Source of the DNA: Pirellulales bacterium
GTDB lineage: Bacteria; Planctomycetota; Planctomycetia; Pirellulales; JADZDJ01
Assembly: GCA_035656635.1 (NCBI GenBank)
Contig: DASRSD010000073.1
Location: 34,374-98,373 of the forward strand
DNA length: 64,000 bases
Direction: 5' to 3'
The translations under genes were made by a program, and so were the position numbers. This document shows positions 26,478-35,743 of the stretch, piece by piece. Positions within the stretch are counted from its first letter, which is position 1. Every line of letters begins with the position of its first letter. Under the pieces are notes generated by a model. That model did no database searches. It was not told where the DNA came from and saw nothing but the letters and a program-made list of their open reading frames with translations.

Positions 26478-26506
26478 AAGCCCTGGGGGCGTGAACCCCA
26501 GGGCTT
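26478..26506 (-). terminator. Hairpin terminator after the envelope lipoprotein gene
   Basis: AAGCCCTGGGG and CCCCAGGGCTT (26478-26488, 26496-26506) form an 11-bp stem with a 7-nt loop. On the minus strand it is followed by GTTTTG, a weak T-run. It lies about 100 nt past the stop of the lipoprotein gene at 26610. Confidence 0.6.
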
Positions 26507-26609
26507 GGACTGCCCCTTTACGCGACCATCGTTTGCACCGGGCAGATATGTGGTTTCCCCGACGGGTAGCGTCGAGCGATGTAAATTCACGTTGAAAATT
26601 TATTCATAC

Positions 26610-27803
26610 TTACGGTTGGCAACCTCCCGCGCCGGGCACCACCTGGTGGGCCACGTCGTGCGGTTGATTGAATTCCACCGGCGGCACCATGCTGCTTTCG
26701 ACGATTTTCACATGGTCGACCGGCTTGGGATAACTCATGCCGGGGAATTGCGCCACGCGAATGTTCATTTGCGCCGTCGGCGGCGGAATGTGCATCGGCG
26801 TTTCGTTGACCATGACGTGCCTTTTCAAACCGGCCGGCACACCACCGGGAATATACGGCGGGCCAGGCAAGCCGATGGGCGTGCCGCAATAGGGCATGCC
26901 GTATTCGGGCACATCCATTCCGGCGATGAATTGCGGCGGCGGCGCTGTCGGCTGGCCAACTTCCGCAGCGATCGAATCACGCGGATGATGGCATGGCGTA
27001 GGTCCCCAGTAACCGGCCTGGACCACATCGCCTTCGGGTCCGCCTCCGCCGGATTGCAAATCTTTGTTGCCCAAGCGTATGATCGCCAGAATCGAACCGC
27101 GGCGATCAGCTTCCACAATGGGATCTACGCCCGGATCAAGCCGGGTGCTGACCAGCGTTTCGACGCCGGCCAATGCCAATTCCTGATATTGCGGATCGGG
27201 CAGGTAAATGACTTTGGTTACAAAGTTGCCCGACAGGACTTGCTTGAAATCGTCGTCGGTCAACTGGAACGGAATGAAATTGTGAGCGATGAACGCTTCG
27301 GTGCGCGGCACGGTTGGGGCAACCTCCAGTGTGGGATACAACTCCACGCCGGGATAGCCGGGAATATCGGTGAGCTTGAGCCGGTAAATCGCGCCTTGCG
27401 GGAAATTGAACCGGCCGGGCAAAACTAGCGGCTCGGAATCGAACATGCCGTGGCCAGCCACATCCCAGCGCACCCGCATGCCGTCGGGACCCGTGAAGCC
27501 AACTTGCGAAGTCGGCGGGGCCATCATCATGGGATACGCACCGCAGGGAGCATATCCGCCCGGGCCCATGCCGGGACCGAAGGGCGCGTGAGTGTAACCG
27601 GCCAGCATGACGCCGGGGCCGGGGCCATCGACGCCCGGACCTGGGTGCATAAGCATTTGCGCCGGCGGCAGCACGTTGGTGCGCGGCTCAAACACTGGTT
27701 GAAATTTTGCGATATGGTCGAACGGCGAGTTCTGAGGCAAAGCGCAACCGGCGCTCATCAGGGCCGCCCACAACAGGGGCCCAAACCATGTCCGAATTTT
27801 CAT
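26610..27803 (-). CDS. Envelope lipoprotein, paralogue of 25476-26381
   Basis: A 397-residue protein. The frame is open upstream to 28025, but the ATG at 27803 is preceded by a strong GAGGGGGG ribosome site and gives a lipoprotein signal (FGPLLWAALMSAGC, lipobox MSAGC). A Gly/Pro/Met-rich stretch (about 55-105) precedes the shared paralogue domain (about 125-270: GAIYRLKLTDIPGYPGVEL, NFVTKVIYLPDPQYQELAL). The end is Pro-rich with MNIRVAQFPGMSYPKPVDHV. The duplicated domain in two neighbouring secreted proteins suggests partners in one envelope structure. Divergent from the secreted protein at 28028. Confidence 0.78.
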   Translation of the reverse strand: MKIRTWFGPLLWAALMSAGCALPQNSPFDHIAKFQPVFEPRTNVLPPAQMLMHPGPGVDGPGPGVMLAGYTHAPFGPGMGPGGYAPCGAYPMMMAPPTSQVGFTGPDGMRVRWDVAGHGMFDSEPLVLPGRFNFPQGAIYRLKLTDIPGYPGVELYPTLEVAPTVPRTEAFIAHNFIPFQLTDDDFKQVLSGNFVTKVIYLPDPQYQELALAGVETLVSTRLDPGVDPIVEADRRGSILAIIRLGNKDLQSGGGGPEGDVVQAGYWGPTPCHHPRDSIAAEVGQPTAPPPQFIAGMDVPEYGMPYCGTPIGLPGPPYIPGGVPAGLKRHVMVNETPMHIPPPTAQMNIRVAQFPGMSYPKPVDHVKIVESSMVPPVEFNQPHDVAHQVVPGAGGCQP

Positions 27804-28027
27804 TTTTCCCCCCTCGTACCAACAAAATTCGACAACGCGAAAATCGAATTCGCCTCGACTGCGAGATTGAAAAGGCGAATTCGCTGGAATTGCTCTTGGG
27901 TCGGCGCTTTCGCCAGGCTTAAAATTCCAGCCGGAGAGCATGGCGCGATGAGCGGCCAGCGATCCCCGTGTGGTAATCGTCGGACTGGCATAACAAGTTT
28001 CTTTGGCAAATTCCGCAAATCCCATAC

Positions 28028-29173
28028 ATGAAGATCATTTTGCCCAGCCTTGCTTGGTTCGCGATATCGGCAGGCTTGGTCTTCGCCCAAAGTCGACCAC
28101 AGCAGCCCGTTAGCGTTCCGCTGTCGATTAAACCGCCCGAGGTTCCGGCCACTTTACCGAATGTGGGGTCTGCGGCGACGGCACCCTTGGGTTTGTCTGA
28201 AGTAGCGTCGAATTTGCCCAGCAGTGCTAGCATTGGCGGTCCGGCAACCGCTTACGGTGCGGCCCAAGCGGCAAACATTTCACCAGCTGCCACGAATCCT
28301 GCCGTGACCGGTTCAGCGGCTACGACCGATGCGGTGGCGAGCAATGGCATCGATTTATTCATGCAGCGCGTGATCGGGGCAGGGGAGCAATTGTCGTCTG
28401 TCGAGACGCGCATTCGCTATCGCGCGTATCTGTTTGGACAGCAAACTATTGGCACCGGATTGTACCTGCAGCAAGACTCCGGCGAGGCACGAAAATTCCG
28501 GTTGGAGTTGAAAACGCCCATCGGCCAACAGTTGATGACCATGCAACAAGTGTGCGATGGGAAATATCTGTGGCAGCTTCAAGACATTCCTAACAAAACG
28601 AAAAACAGCACGCCTGATCAAACCACGATTAGCCGTGTTGATTTGCGCAAGGTGCGGCAAATGCTGGCTGATGCGGACCCAAGCTTGCACGTCGACTTAG
28701 CGAAGCAATTCGCGTTGGGCGGCTTACCGAAGTTGCTCAATAACTTGCAAAGTTCATTCCGCTTTTCGCGTGTGGAAGCCGGGCGGCTGGATATTTTGCC
28801 GGTATGGATCGCCACCGGCACCTGGCGTCCGGAAGCTCTGGCCACAATTTCCAAAGATCTGGCTATGCAAGCTGCGCTCGATCAACCACTGAATGCAAAA
28901 TTGCTGCCGCCGCAATTGCCCGAGCAAGTGTGTTTGTTTGTCGGGCAGGACGATTTTTTTCCTTATCGCATTGAATACCGCCGCCGGACAGGAACACAAA
29001 GCAGGGCAGGGGGAACGGTTCGCGATGACACGTTCTCGATGATTACGGTGGAGTTTTACGAAGTGCGCTTGAACGGGCCGATTAATGCGCGCGAATTCGA
29101 CTATCAACCCGGCACCGCCGGAGTGGTAGACACGACGGACAACTTCATCAAAGGCCTACAAGAAAAAAAGTGA
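28028..29173 (+). CDS. Secreted protein of unknown function
   Basis: A 381-residue protein with a clear signal peptide (PSLAWFAISAGLVFA, cleavage before QSRPQQ). A low-complexity Ala/Pro/Ser linker to about residue 105 precedes a folded domain with alternating strands (TRIRYRAYLFGQQTIGTGLYL, QLMTMQQVCDGKYLWQLQDI, RVDLRKVRQMLADA). The order of strands with a repeated measured-variable pattern recalls LolA-like lipoprotein carrier folds, but this is only a resemblance. It is divergent from the envelope lipoprotein gene (224 nt between starts), consistent with a shared envelope role. It meets pdxA tail to tail, 7 nt apart. Confidence 0.65.
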   Translation: MKIILPSLAWFAISAGLVFAQSRPQQPVSVPLSIKPPEVPATLPNVGSAATAPLGLSEVASNLPSSASIGGPATAYGAAQAANISPAATNPAVTGSAATTDAVASNGIDLFMQRVIGAGEQLSSVETRIRYRAYLFGQQTIGTGLYLQQDSGEARKFRLELKTPIGQQLMTMQQVCDGKYLWQLQDIPNKTKNSTPDQTTISRVDLRKVRQMLADADPSLHVDLAKQFALGGLPKLLNNLQSSFRFSRVEAGRLDILPVWIATGTWRPEALATISKDLAMQAALDQPLNAKLLPPQLPEQVCLFVGQDDFFPYRIEYRRRTGTQSRAGGTVRDDTFSMITVEFYEVRLNGPINAREFDYQPGTAGVVDTTDNFIKGLQEKK

Positions 29174-29180
29174 ACCAGCT

Positions 29181-30260
29181 TCAACGAGATCGATTCAGAT
29201 CGTGTAAACCCGTCTGGTGCTCGCTGTGAAAACCGGTGTCCGCTCCTCGCCCTTGAGCTAGACTTGCCGCTACGCGCACAGCTTCGACCAAGCCGTGGGT
29301 TTCAGCCCTGCCTTGCCAGGCTAAATCGAACGCCGTGCCATGGGCTACGCTGGTTCGCACAATGGGTAAACCCAGTGTAATGTTCACGGCGCGGTGCATG
29401 CCCAGCAGCTTAATGGCAATGTGCCCCTGATCGTGATACATGGCCACCACGCCATCGAACTGGCCATCGCGGGCTCTGGTCATCAACGTGTCGGCGGGAA
29501 ACGGTCCATCAATGGTCAGCCGGGCGCGTTTAGCCTGTTCTACCGCCGGAGCAATCAATCGCAACTCTTCGTCGCCAAACAGACCTTCCTCTCCGGCGTG
29601 CGGATTCAAGGCACACACGCCAATTCGAGGCTGCCGGCCTATAAGCGCCGTCATCGTACGATCCAACAGCAGGGCTTTGGTTAAAATGGCTTCGGTCGAA
29701 AGATTCCGAAATACGTCTGCCAAGGCCATATGCAAAGTGACGTGAACCACTCCCAGGCCATGTGCGGGGGGCCAAGGCAAGTACAACATCATTGCGAAGT
29801 CGCTTGCGCCGCATAGCTCCGCCAACAATTCGGTGTGCCCTGGATAATGATGTCCGGCCCGCCACAGCGCCGCTTTGTGTAACGGAGCGGTAACGATACC
29901 CTGCAATTCGCCGGCGAGAGCTAATTTTGCGGCAGTGACGAGGGCGTCATAAGCGGCTTGCCCGCCGCGCGGATCAATGGTTGCAGGCCGCGCATGCAAG
30001 ACCTCGTCGCTGCCGCAGGACAAACAAGGAATGACCTTAGGAGACGATTTGATTACCTTACTCAGTACCTCCCACGAATCACTCACTATATGGGCTCCCG
30101 TTCCCAACAAATCGACAGCTCGTTGTATAATTCCAGGATGTCCCACGACCACAGCGCGACTGCGTTCGTGCAGGGCCGGCTGAGCCCAAGCGCCGACAAT
30201 GATTTCCGGTCCCACGCCGGTAGGATCACCTTGGGTAATGGCCAACAGGGGTTTGGGCAT
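29181..30260 (-). CDS. pdxA: 4-hydroxythreonine-4-phosphate dehydrogenase
   Basis: A 359-residue enzyme; the frame is open to 30314, but the ATG at 30260 (MPKPLLAITQGDPTGVGPEII) gives the family N-terminus. The three metal-binding histidines appear in GHTELLAELCG, NPHAGEEGLFGDEE and YHDQGHIAIKLLG. PdxA oxidises 4-phosphohydroxy-L-threonine with NAD to make 3-amino-2-oxopropyl phosphate for pyridoxal phosphate synthesis (the DXP-dependent route). The frame ends with an unusual hydrophilic tail after VAASLAQG. Catabolic PdxA2 forms acting on other phosphorylated acids exist, but no such pathway is nearby. It is transcribed alone. Confidence 0.9.
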   Translation of the reverse strand: MPKPLLAITQGDPTGVGPEIIVGAWAQPALHERSRAVVVGHPGIIQRAVDLLGTGAHIVSDSWEVLSKVIKSSPKVIPCLSCGSDEVLHARPATIDPRGGQAAYDALVTAAKLALAGELQGIVTAPLHKAALWRAGHHYPGHTELLAELCGASDFAMMLYLPWPPAHGLGVVHVTLHMALADVFRNLSTEAILTKALLLDRTMTALIGRQPRIGVCALNPHAGEEGLFGDEELRLIAPAVEQAKRARLTIDGPFPADTLMTRARDGQFDGVVAMYHDQGHIAIKLLGMHRAVNITLGLPIVRTSVAHGTAFDLAWQGRAETHGLVEAVRVAASLAQGRGADTGFHSEHQTGLHDLNRSR

Positions 30261-30487
30261 GAAAGGGCGTGCTAGTGAGAACGAAACCTGCAAAACAAGA
30301 AGCTCGAAATGCATCTTGTTTCATCATACGCAGCCGCTTGGCCCGCTGTAATGGCCCTGTAAGTGATTCCGATCCGCGCGTATAAACAAAGCACACGAGT
30401 ACTCGCATCGTAACCTTGCGGCCTGCCTTCGGCGCTGGGTGAACCGTGCTTAAAACTTCCAGTGCCACTTCCGCACTTAGCACTTCG

Positions 30488-31033
30488 ATGATTCGCATTT
30501 TTACCACGCTGGCATGGTTTGCACTGCTAATGATGGTGGCCGCACTCTGTTTGGGGTTATACCTGGGCGATATCCATGGCCAGCGCGATCCTATGGTCCT
30601 CCACTTGGCCACCGTACATCGGTTGCTGGGAGCCGCTGCTGCCTTGGTGGTGGTGCTGGTCGATAGCATTGTGGTCACCTACTTCATCGGGACTAGCCGA
30701 TGGTGTAAAGAAGTGGTGGAAACGTATCACCTGGATGCAAACTTGCTGCGACGCAGCGTTTTACTTAAGCGCCGCACGTTTCCCTGGGCCCTGTGCAGCA
30801 TGCTAGCCGTGGTGGCTGTAAGCGCGCTAGGCGCGGCGGCTGATCCAGCCTCTGGCCGCTTGGGCACCGAAGCGTGGGTGAGTATTCACCTCGTGGGGGC
30901 CCTGACGGGATTGGCTTTCATTGCTGTCTCGTTTTATCTGCAAGCGCAGAACATTGCCTCGCACCACATCGTCATCAACGACATCCTAACCGAGGTTCGC
31001 CGCATCCGTGTCGAACGCGGACTGGAAGTATAA
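30488..31033 (+). CDS. Four-helix membrane protein of unknown function
   Basis: A 181-residue integral membrane protein with four hydrophobic helices (TTLAWFALLMMVAALCLGLYLG; LLGAAAALVVVLVDSIVVTYFIG; FPWALCSMLAVVAVSALGAA; IHLVGALTGLAFIAVSFYL). A short charged stretch between helices 2 and 3 carries WCKEVVETYHLDANLLRRS. A GTG at 30446 in frame is an alternative start; neither start has a clear ribosome site. I know similar hypothetical proteins from planctomycetes but no function. It is divergent from pdxA. Confidence 0.6.
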   Translation: MIRIFTTLAWFALLMMVAALCLGLYLGDIHGQRDPMVLHLATVHRLLGAAAALVVVLVDSIVVTYFIGTSRWCKEVVETYHLDANLLRRSVLLKRRTFPWALCSMLAVVAVSALGAAADPASGRLGTEAWVSIHLVGALTGLAFIAVSFYLQAQNIASHHIVINDILTEVRRIRVERGLEV

Positions 31034-31147
31034 GGGCAGGGGGCATCCGTCCTCAGCAAGATCAATAATCGGCCTTGTAGCCAGCGGCCTGCATTTTGCT
31101 ATACACAACGAGCCGGCAAAAAACATCTGGTGTCCGGCCGCGAATGG

Positions 31148-32002
31148 CTACATTTGGAAAAAATGCCGAATGAGCCCGACAAACACAAAGCCGATCACCA
31201 CCGCGCCATACAGCCAAATAGCTTTGCCTTCATGTTCGGCCTCGGGCAGTAAATGGGCGGCGCCGATGAACAGAAAGGAGCCGGAAAAAAAACTAAGCAG
31301 CACGGCAATCAAACTCTCCGAAATGGGAATTGTCAGCGCCAGAGTGCATCCCAGCACAGGAGCCACGGCATCGGCCAGCAGCCAACCCAGCGACGCCCGC
31401 CAGCCGCCTTTGGAACCTAATACCACTCCCACCGTGGTTACGCCATCGCCAAAATCGTGCGCAAGCACGGCCAGGGCCACCAGCCAGCCCATGGTTGCGC
31501 TGGTTTGAAAACCGCCGCCAATGGCAAAGCCATCCAAAAAACTGTGCACAGTGAGGCCAAGCGCGGCAATTGATCCAAACGTTGTAGGGTGATGGTGCCC
31601 ATGCGAATGCCCATAACGCGCGGCTACGTACTGCGCTCCCACATCGGGCTGGTGAGAATGTGCGGCCGGGGTTTCGGGTGAACGTGCGGCCGGCTCTGCC
31701 GGATGCCGCTCGCTGCCGTGGCGCTCCTCATGACCGGCGGCTCCCAAATGAACAAAAAAATCGAGGCTGTAATACAGCAGAAATCCCAGCGCGCAGAAAA
31801 TAAATACTCGTTCAACGGCGGCCGCTCCCTGCGGCTGGGCAATTTCCAGCGCTTCGGGAAGCAAATCCAATAGGGCGGCGGAGACCAAAATTCCGGCCGA
31901 CAATCCCATCACTAGGTACAGCCGATTGCGGTGGCGGAGCGCAAACAACCCCCCCATGGCCGTGGAAAAAAACGTGAGTACCGAAAGGAACAGCGCTACC
32001 AT
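31148..32002 (-). CDS. ZIP-family metal transporter
   Basis: A 284-residue inner-membrane protein with about seven to eight helices. The metal-site helices show GLTVHSFLDGFAIGGGF and LAVLAHDFGDGVTTVGV, matching the ZIP HNFxDG and HExxxGD motifs in modified form. A long His-rich loop between helices 3 and 4 (RYGHSHGHHHP, HEERHGSERH) is typical of the family and probably binds Zn(II). It likely imports zinc or another divalent metal, although some ZIP-like proteins move metal between compartments. A GTG at 32062 would add 20 residues without homology, so the ATG at 32002 is preferred. Confidence 0.85.
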   Translation of the reverse strand: MVALFLSVLTFFSTAMGGLFALRHRNRLYLVMGLSAGILVSAALLDLLPEALEIAQPQGAAAVERVFIFCALGFLLYYSLDFFVHLGAAGHEERHGSERHPAEPAARSPETPAAHSHQPDVGAQYVAARYGHSHGHHHPTTFGSIAALGLTVHSFLDGFAIGGGFQTSATMGWLVALAVLAHDFGDGVTTVGVVLGSKGGWRASLGWLLADAVAPVLGCTLALTIPISESLIAVLLSFFSGSFLFIGAAHLLPEAEHEGKAIWLYGAVVIGFVFVGLIRHFFQM

Positions 32003-32276
32003 GGAAAACTTATAAGTCGGCTCAAAAAGCGATGTCGCAACGCAGTTGCAAGAAGGAATCACTATGTCCTAAAGGAGGCACAGTGGCAAGCCCGGTGAGA
32101 GGGTGAGGGGCGATACGACACGGCAAAATCCGGCAGCGGGCCAATTTGCATGAAGGTCAGACTTTTCTAGCCTGTCCTATTGACCGACTACCCAAAATCT
32201 GGCCAGCTTTTCGGCGGCATAAGGGTCGGATACCATCAATTGTCTGGGAATGTATGGCGGGCGGCGGAATAAATTA

Positions 32277-32726
32277 ATGCGCGCATGTGTTCAACGAGTA
32301 AGTCAGGCGCAAGTGGCGGTGGCCGGCGAGATTGCCGGGCACATCGAACACGGTCTGCTGGTGCTGCTAGGGGTTGCCCAGGGCGATATCGATGAGGATG
32401 CTACACACCTGGCGCAAAAAATTGTCGAACTGCGCATCTTTCCCGACGACGAAGGAAAAATGAACCGCTCGTTGGCCGAAAGCGGCGGCGGCATGCTAGT
32501 CGTGAGCCAATTCACGCTGCTAGGCGATTGCCGCAAGGGACGTAGGCCCAGCTTCATTGAGGCCGCGCCTCCGGACGAAGCGGAACGGTTGTACCTGCGG
32601 TTTGTCATGGCGGCGCAGCAGCAAGGCATTCGCGTAGAGACTGGCTGCTTCCGGCAGCACATGAATGTCTTGCTGATCAACGACGGACCGGTCACGTTGC
32701 TATTGGATAGCCGGAAAATATTTTAA
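32277..32726 (+). CDS. dtd: D-aminoacyl-tRNA deacylase
   Basis: A 149-residue protein, the usual Dtd length; the ATG at 32277 gives the family start [13 protein letters not shown], while the open frame from 32250 adds nine unrelated residues. The two active-site motifs are present: [17 protein letters not shown] near residue 80 and a Gly-cisPro element in [11 protein letters not shown] at the end. Dtd removes D-amino acids (and glycine from tRNA-Ala) as a homodimer, protecting translation quality. It stands alone, divergent from the ZIP gene (274 nt), and no notable oddity was seen. Confidence 0.93.
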   Translation: MRACVQRVSQAQVAVAGEIAGHIEHGLLVLLGVAQGDIDEDATHLAQKIVELRIFPDDEGKMNRSLAESGGGMLVVSQFTLLGDCRKGRRPSFIEAAPPDEAERLYLRFVMAAQQQGIRVETGCFRQHMNVLLINDGPVTLLLDSRKIF

Positions 32727-32797
32727 TGCGCGCCGCTTAAGAGGTAAGAAGCACTATGCTGCCAGCGGCCAGCAAATTGTGGCCATAGAATTACAAA

Positions 32798-33619
32798 TTA
32801 TCGCCGGCTGCCGCCGATCGGTGCCATGCCGTTCATGTTTGCCGGCGGCGGGTTGCTTATGTTTATCATCGGGGGCGCGCCGCTGTTCGAATCGCTGTCG
32901 GGCAGTTGCAATTTCTCCAGACCCAGTTTATTTAGCACACGGGCTGCCAGATCGTGCTGCCCGTCGGCCCATGATCCCAAGCGGCTCATCCATACCGGAT
33001 CGTTCACGGCAAAAAACGTGATGCCGGCAAAAAGCAAATACGTAAGCACATTGGGTCCCATGGCGGGTCCCCAAAATTTCATGGCGGTGCCAAAGCTGCT
33101 TTTCAAATGGGGCACTCCTCGGCGAAAGTCGATGCTCCAAATTTCGTCCAGAATTAAATGCGACATGAACCCGACCATGACCGCGCCGGCCACGAAGTAC
33201 CGCAAATCGGTTCGTTCGCAGCCGAACAACAAAAACGCGGTCTCACCGGCAATGGCACAAGCAGGAAAGCTGTGAAACATTCCGCGGTGCACGGTGAAAT
33301 GCCGCAACAGCGCCGCCATGCCGAAACGAATGACCAAGTACATGGCGCCGCCCACCAGAATGATCGATTCCAATCCCATGCCCATCGCGCGAAATCGATC
33401 GACCATCATCATGGGCACGACGGCGGCGGCGAAGGCCATGCTTTCGCGCAACGGGCGGCCTGGACCGCTATCCAAATCGGGGAGCATGCCCGAAACCCCG
33501 CACAAGCCCGCTGCCAAAATGCTGGTGGGCGCAGGAATGTGATACAGGCTGAAGGCCGTGACGCCCCCGCCAATACCCAAAACGGTGCTGGTGGTAATGT
33601 GCGTTTTGAACCCGGCCAT
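32798..33619 (-). CDS. YdjM-like membrane-bound metal-dependent hydrolase family protein
   Basis: A 273-residue membrane protein; the frame stays open to 33946, but the ATG at 33619 (MAGFKTHITTSTVLGIGGG) fits the family. Motifs GMLPDLDSGPGRPLRE and LRHFTVHRGMFHSFPA carry the conserved acidic and histidine residues of the YdjM/DUF457 family, with MSHLILDEIWSIDF as a third metal-binding-like site. Several transmembrane helices surround them. The C-terminus is an Asn/Pro/Gly-rich tail from about residue 235. Family members are linked to membrane-bound hydrolase activity of unknown substrate. Confidence 0.78.
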   Translation of the reverse strand: MAGFKTHITTSTVLGIGGGVTAFSLYHIPAPTSILAAGLCGVSGMLPDLDSGPGRPLRESMAFAAAVVPMMMVDRFRAMGMGLESIILVGGAMYLVIRFGMAALLRHFTVHRGMFHSFPACAIAGETAFLLFGCERTDLRYFVAGAVMVGFMSHLILDEIWSIDFRRGVPHLKSSFGTAMKFWGPAMGPNVLTYLLFAGITFFAVNDPVWMSRLGSWADGQHDLAARVLNKLGLEKLQLPDSDSNSGAPPMINISNPPPANMNGMAPIGGSRR

Positions 33620-33875
33620 AATTATAGAGGGAGTCTGGTCAGTAATTGTGAATCGGCCGCGAGGCGAACTGTAACCGAAGTGACCGCCTGACCCAAGACC
33701 ATCTCCCCTCGCCTGGTCAGCCGATCGAGTGCCTGACTGCCTGGCGAATCTGCCCACTTTTTCGTTCATCGCGGGCAATTGCCATTCGGTGAAAGCAGGC
33801 GTCGGATTACAATCCTTTTTACTTACGGCCACATGCGGTCCCGTCCTCAATTGAATTTTGAGCAACCAATCGCCC

Positions 33876-34469
33876 ATGGACTGGTACGATATTGCCATGC
33901 TGTGCGTGCTGGGCCTGGCCACGCTGATGGGCGCTTGGAAAGGCATGGCGTGGCAGCTGGCGTCACTGGGTTCCTTGGTATTGAGCTATTTCCTGGCGCT
34001 ACGGTTTAGCGCGCCATTGGCGCCGATTTTCGGCTCGACCAGCCCATGGAATCGTTTTGTGGCCATGCTGGTGATTTATCTGGCTACCTCGCTGGTCGTG
34101 TGGCTGATGTTCCGCATGGTGGCTCGGTTTTTGGATCGCATTAAACTCCGCGATTTTGATCACCACGTAGGGGCCATGTTCGGGTTCGTCAAAGGCGTGC
34201 TGTTGTGCTTGGCCATCACGTTTTTTGCCCTAGGGCTTTCCGATACCCTGCGAGATCACATTTTGGCCACCCGCAGCGGTCATTATATGGCGGTGTTTTT
34301 GAACAAGGCCGAGGCGATCATGCCACCGGAAATTCACCAAGTACTCGATCCGTATGTAAACAAACTAGAGCAGCGGCTAAACCCCAGGGAACCGTTCCAG
34401 CCGAACAATTTGCCCGCCATCGGTCAGCTCGAAGAGAAAGCCACCGAGAGCCTGAAGGCAAGCAACTGA
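33876..34469 (+). CDS. CvpA family membrane protein
   Basis: A 197-residue protein with four membrane helices in the first 130 residues: DWYDIAMLCVLGLATLMGAWKG, WQLASLGSLVLSYFLALRF, FVAMLVIYLATSLVVWLMF and GFVKGVLLCLAITFFALGL. The arrangement and the motif GAWKGMAWQLASLGS match CvpA (colicin V production) proteins, which affect envelope integrity. A hydrophilic tail of about 60 residues contains RLNPREPFQP. A TTG at 33858 is an alternative start six codons upstream. Divergent from the YdjM-like gene and converging with accA. Confidence 0.82.
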   Translation: MDWYDIAMLCVLGLATLMGAWKGMAWQLASLGSLVLSYFLALRFSAPLAPIFGSTSPWNRFVAMLVIYLATSLVVWLMFRMVARFLDRIKLRDFDHHVGAMFGFVKGVLLCLAITFFALGLSDTLRDHILATRSGHYMAVFLNKAEAIMPPEIHQVLDPYVNKLEQRLNPREPFQPNNLPAIGQLEEKATESLKASN

Positions 34470-34658
34470 GACAAACATTAGGCCAAGACAACCAAACAAC
34501 GCCGCGGAAAGCATAAACCGCGTTTTACCAGGAAAAACCGTGTCCGTAACCGAACATAAGAGACATTATCGGACGTTGTAGAGCGGATGTTTTTTGAGCC
34601 CTGCCGGCCATTGGATTCGTGTTGGTCGGATGCCAGTTTATTTTCCGACTGACTTTTC

Positions 34659-35693
34659 TTATCCGGTTTTTTTGCCGCCGTCTCCGAGACCGCCATGGAA
34701 TGCTTTGGCAGCGTCCGTGGTCGACGACAATCCCGATTCCAGGAACACGCCCATGCGGCGAAACTTTTCATATCGGGCATTTAGCAACTGAGTACTGGGC
34801 TTGCCAACTAAATCGCGCAGGCCGCGCAACAGATAGATTTTTAGTCGCAGAGCCATTTGATGGTGGTCGCGATGGGCACCCCCAATAGGTTCTTCAATAA
34901 CGTCGTCGATTACACCCAACTTCAGCAAATCGCGAGCGGTTAACCGCAGGGCTTTGGCCGCATCTTTTTTGAATTCGCCGCTTTTCCATAAAATGCCGGC
35001 ACAGCCTTCAGGCCCGATGACCGAATAGTAAGCATGCTCCAGCACGGCCACTTTATCTCCCAAACCAATGCCCAGCGCCCCGCCGGAGCTGCCTTCGCCA
35101 ATTACCACACAAATAATGGGTGTGGGCAATTGCGACATCAAAAACATGCTTTCGGCGATGGCCAAGGATATTCCCCGTTCTTCGGCACCGATGCCTGGAT
35201 ATGCGCCCGGCGTATCGACCAGGCAAATGACCGGCAGGCCGTACTTGGCAGCCAGACGCATTTTGGACATCGCTTTGCGAAAGCCTTCCGGGTGCGGCAT
35301 GCCGAAATTGCAAACGTTGCGCTCCTTCAGCGTTTTTCCTTTTTGTTGCCCGACGATCAGCACTTTGTACTGACCGATTTTTGCGAATCCAGTGCGTATT
35401 GCCTGATCGTCGCCAAAGGTGCGGTCGCCGTGCAACTCCACGAACTCGTCGAATACTAGCGCCAAATAATCGGTGGTCATGGGCCGATCGGGATGTCGCG
35501 CCACTTCCACGGTTTGCCATGAATCTAAGTTAGCGAAGATTTTCTTTTTAAGGTCGCTCACTTCCCGCCGCAATTGGCGCAACTCGTCCTGGTGCTGCGC
35601 ATTTTTATCGGCGATTGCCTCCAGCGCGGCAACTTTTTCCTCTAACTCGTAAATCGGCTTTTCAAAAGCCAATCGGTTTAATGTGGTGGGCAT
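34659..35693 (-). CDS. accA: Acetyl-CoA carboxylase carboxyltransferase subunit alpha
   Basis: A 344-residue cytoplasmic protein. The N-terminal helical region (LAFEKPIYELEEKVAALEAI, LRREVSDLKKKI) and the crotonase-like core (DYLALVFDEFVELHGDRTFGDD, VICLVDTPGAYPGIGAEERG, GEGSSGGALGIGLGDKV, IGPEGCAGILWK) are typical AccA. With AccD it transfers the carboxyl group from biotin to acetyl-CoA, making malonyl-CoA for fatty acid synthesis. accD, accB and accC are not in the window. The end carries about 20 residues (DAAKAFHGGLGDGGKKTG) beyond the usual C-terminus. It follows the kinase gene by 50 nt in the same direction. Confidence 0.94.
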   Translation of the reverse strand: MPTTLNRLAFEKPIYELEEKVAALEAIADKNAQHQDELRQLRREVSDLKKKIFANLDSWQTVEVARHPDRPMTTDYLALVFDEFVELHGDRTFGDDQAIRTGFAKIGQYKVLIVGQQKGKTLKERNVCNFGMPHPEGFRKAMSKMRLAAKYGLPVICLVDTPGAYPGIGAEERGISLAIAESMFLMSQLPTPIICVVIGEGSSGGALGIGLGDKVAVLEHAYYSVIGPEGCAGILWKSGEFKKDAAKALRLTARDLLKLGVIDDVIEEPIGGAHRDHHQMALRLKIYLLRGLRDLVGKPSTQLLNARYEKFRRMGVFLESGLSSTTDAAKAFHGGLGDGGKKTG

Positions 35694-35743
35694 GTTTGCT
35701 CAAACTCGAAATCCGAAGCGCGAAACGAACGTGCATATCTTCC

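Noticed and set aside
24900..27428. A rightward open frame of 842 codons opposite the envelope cluster
   Set aside because: It spans three leftward genes with signal peptides and ribosome sites and shows antisense composition without a recognisable fold.
34502..34526. Possible terminator after the CvpA gene (CGCGG / CCGCG followed by TTTT)
   Set aside because: The stem is only 5 bp with a 10-nt loop, too weak to list.
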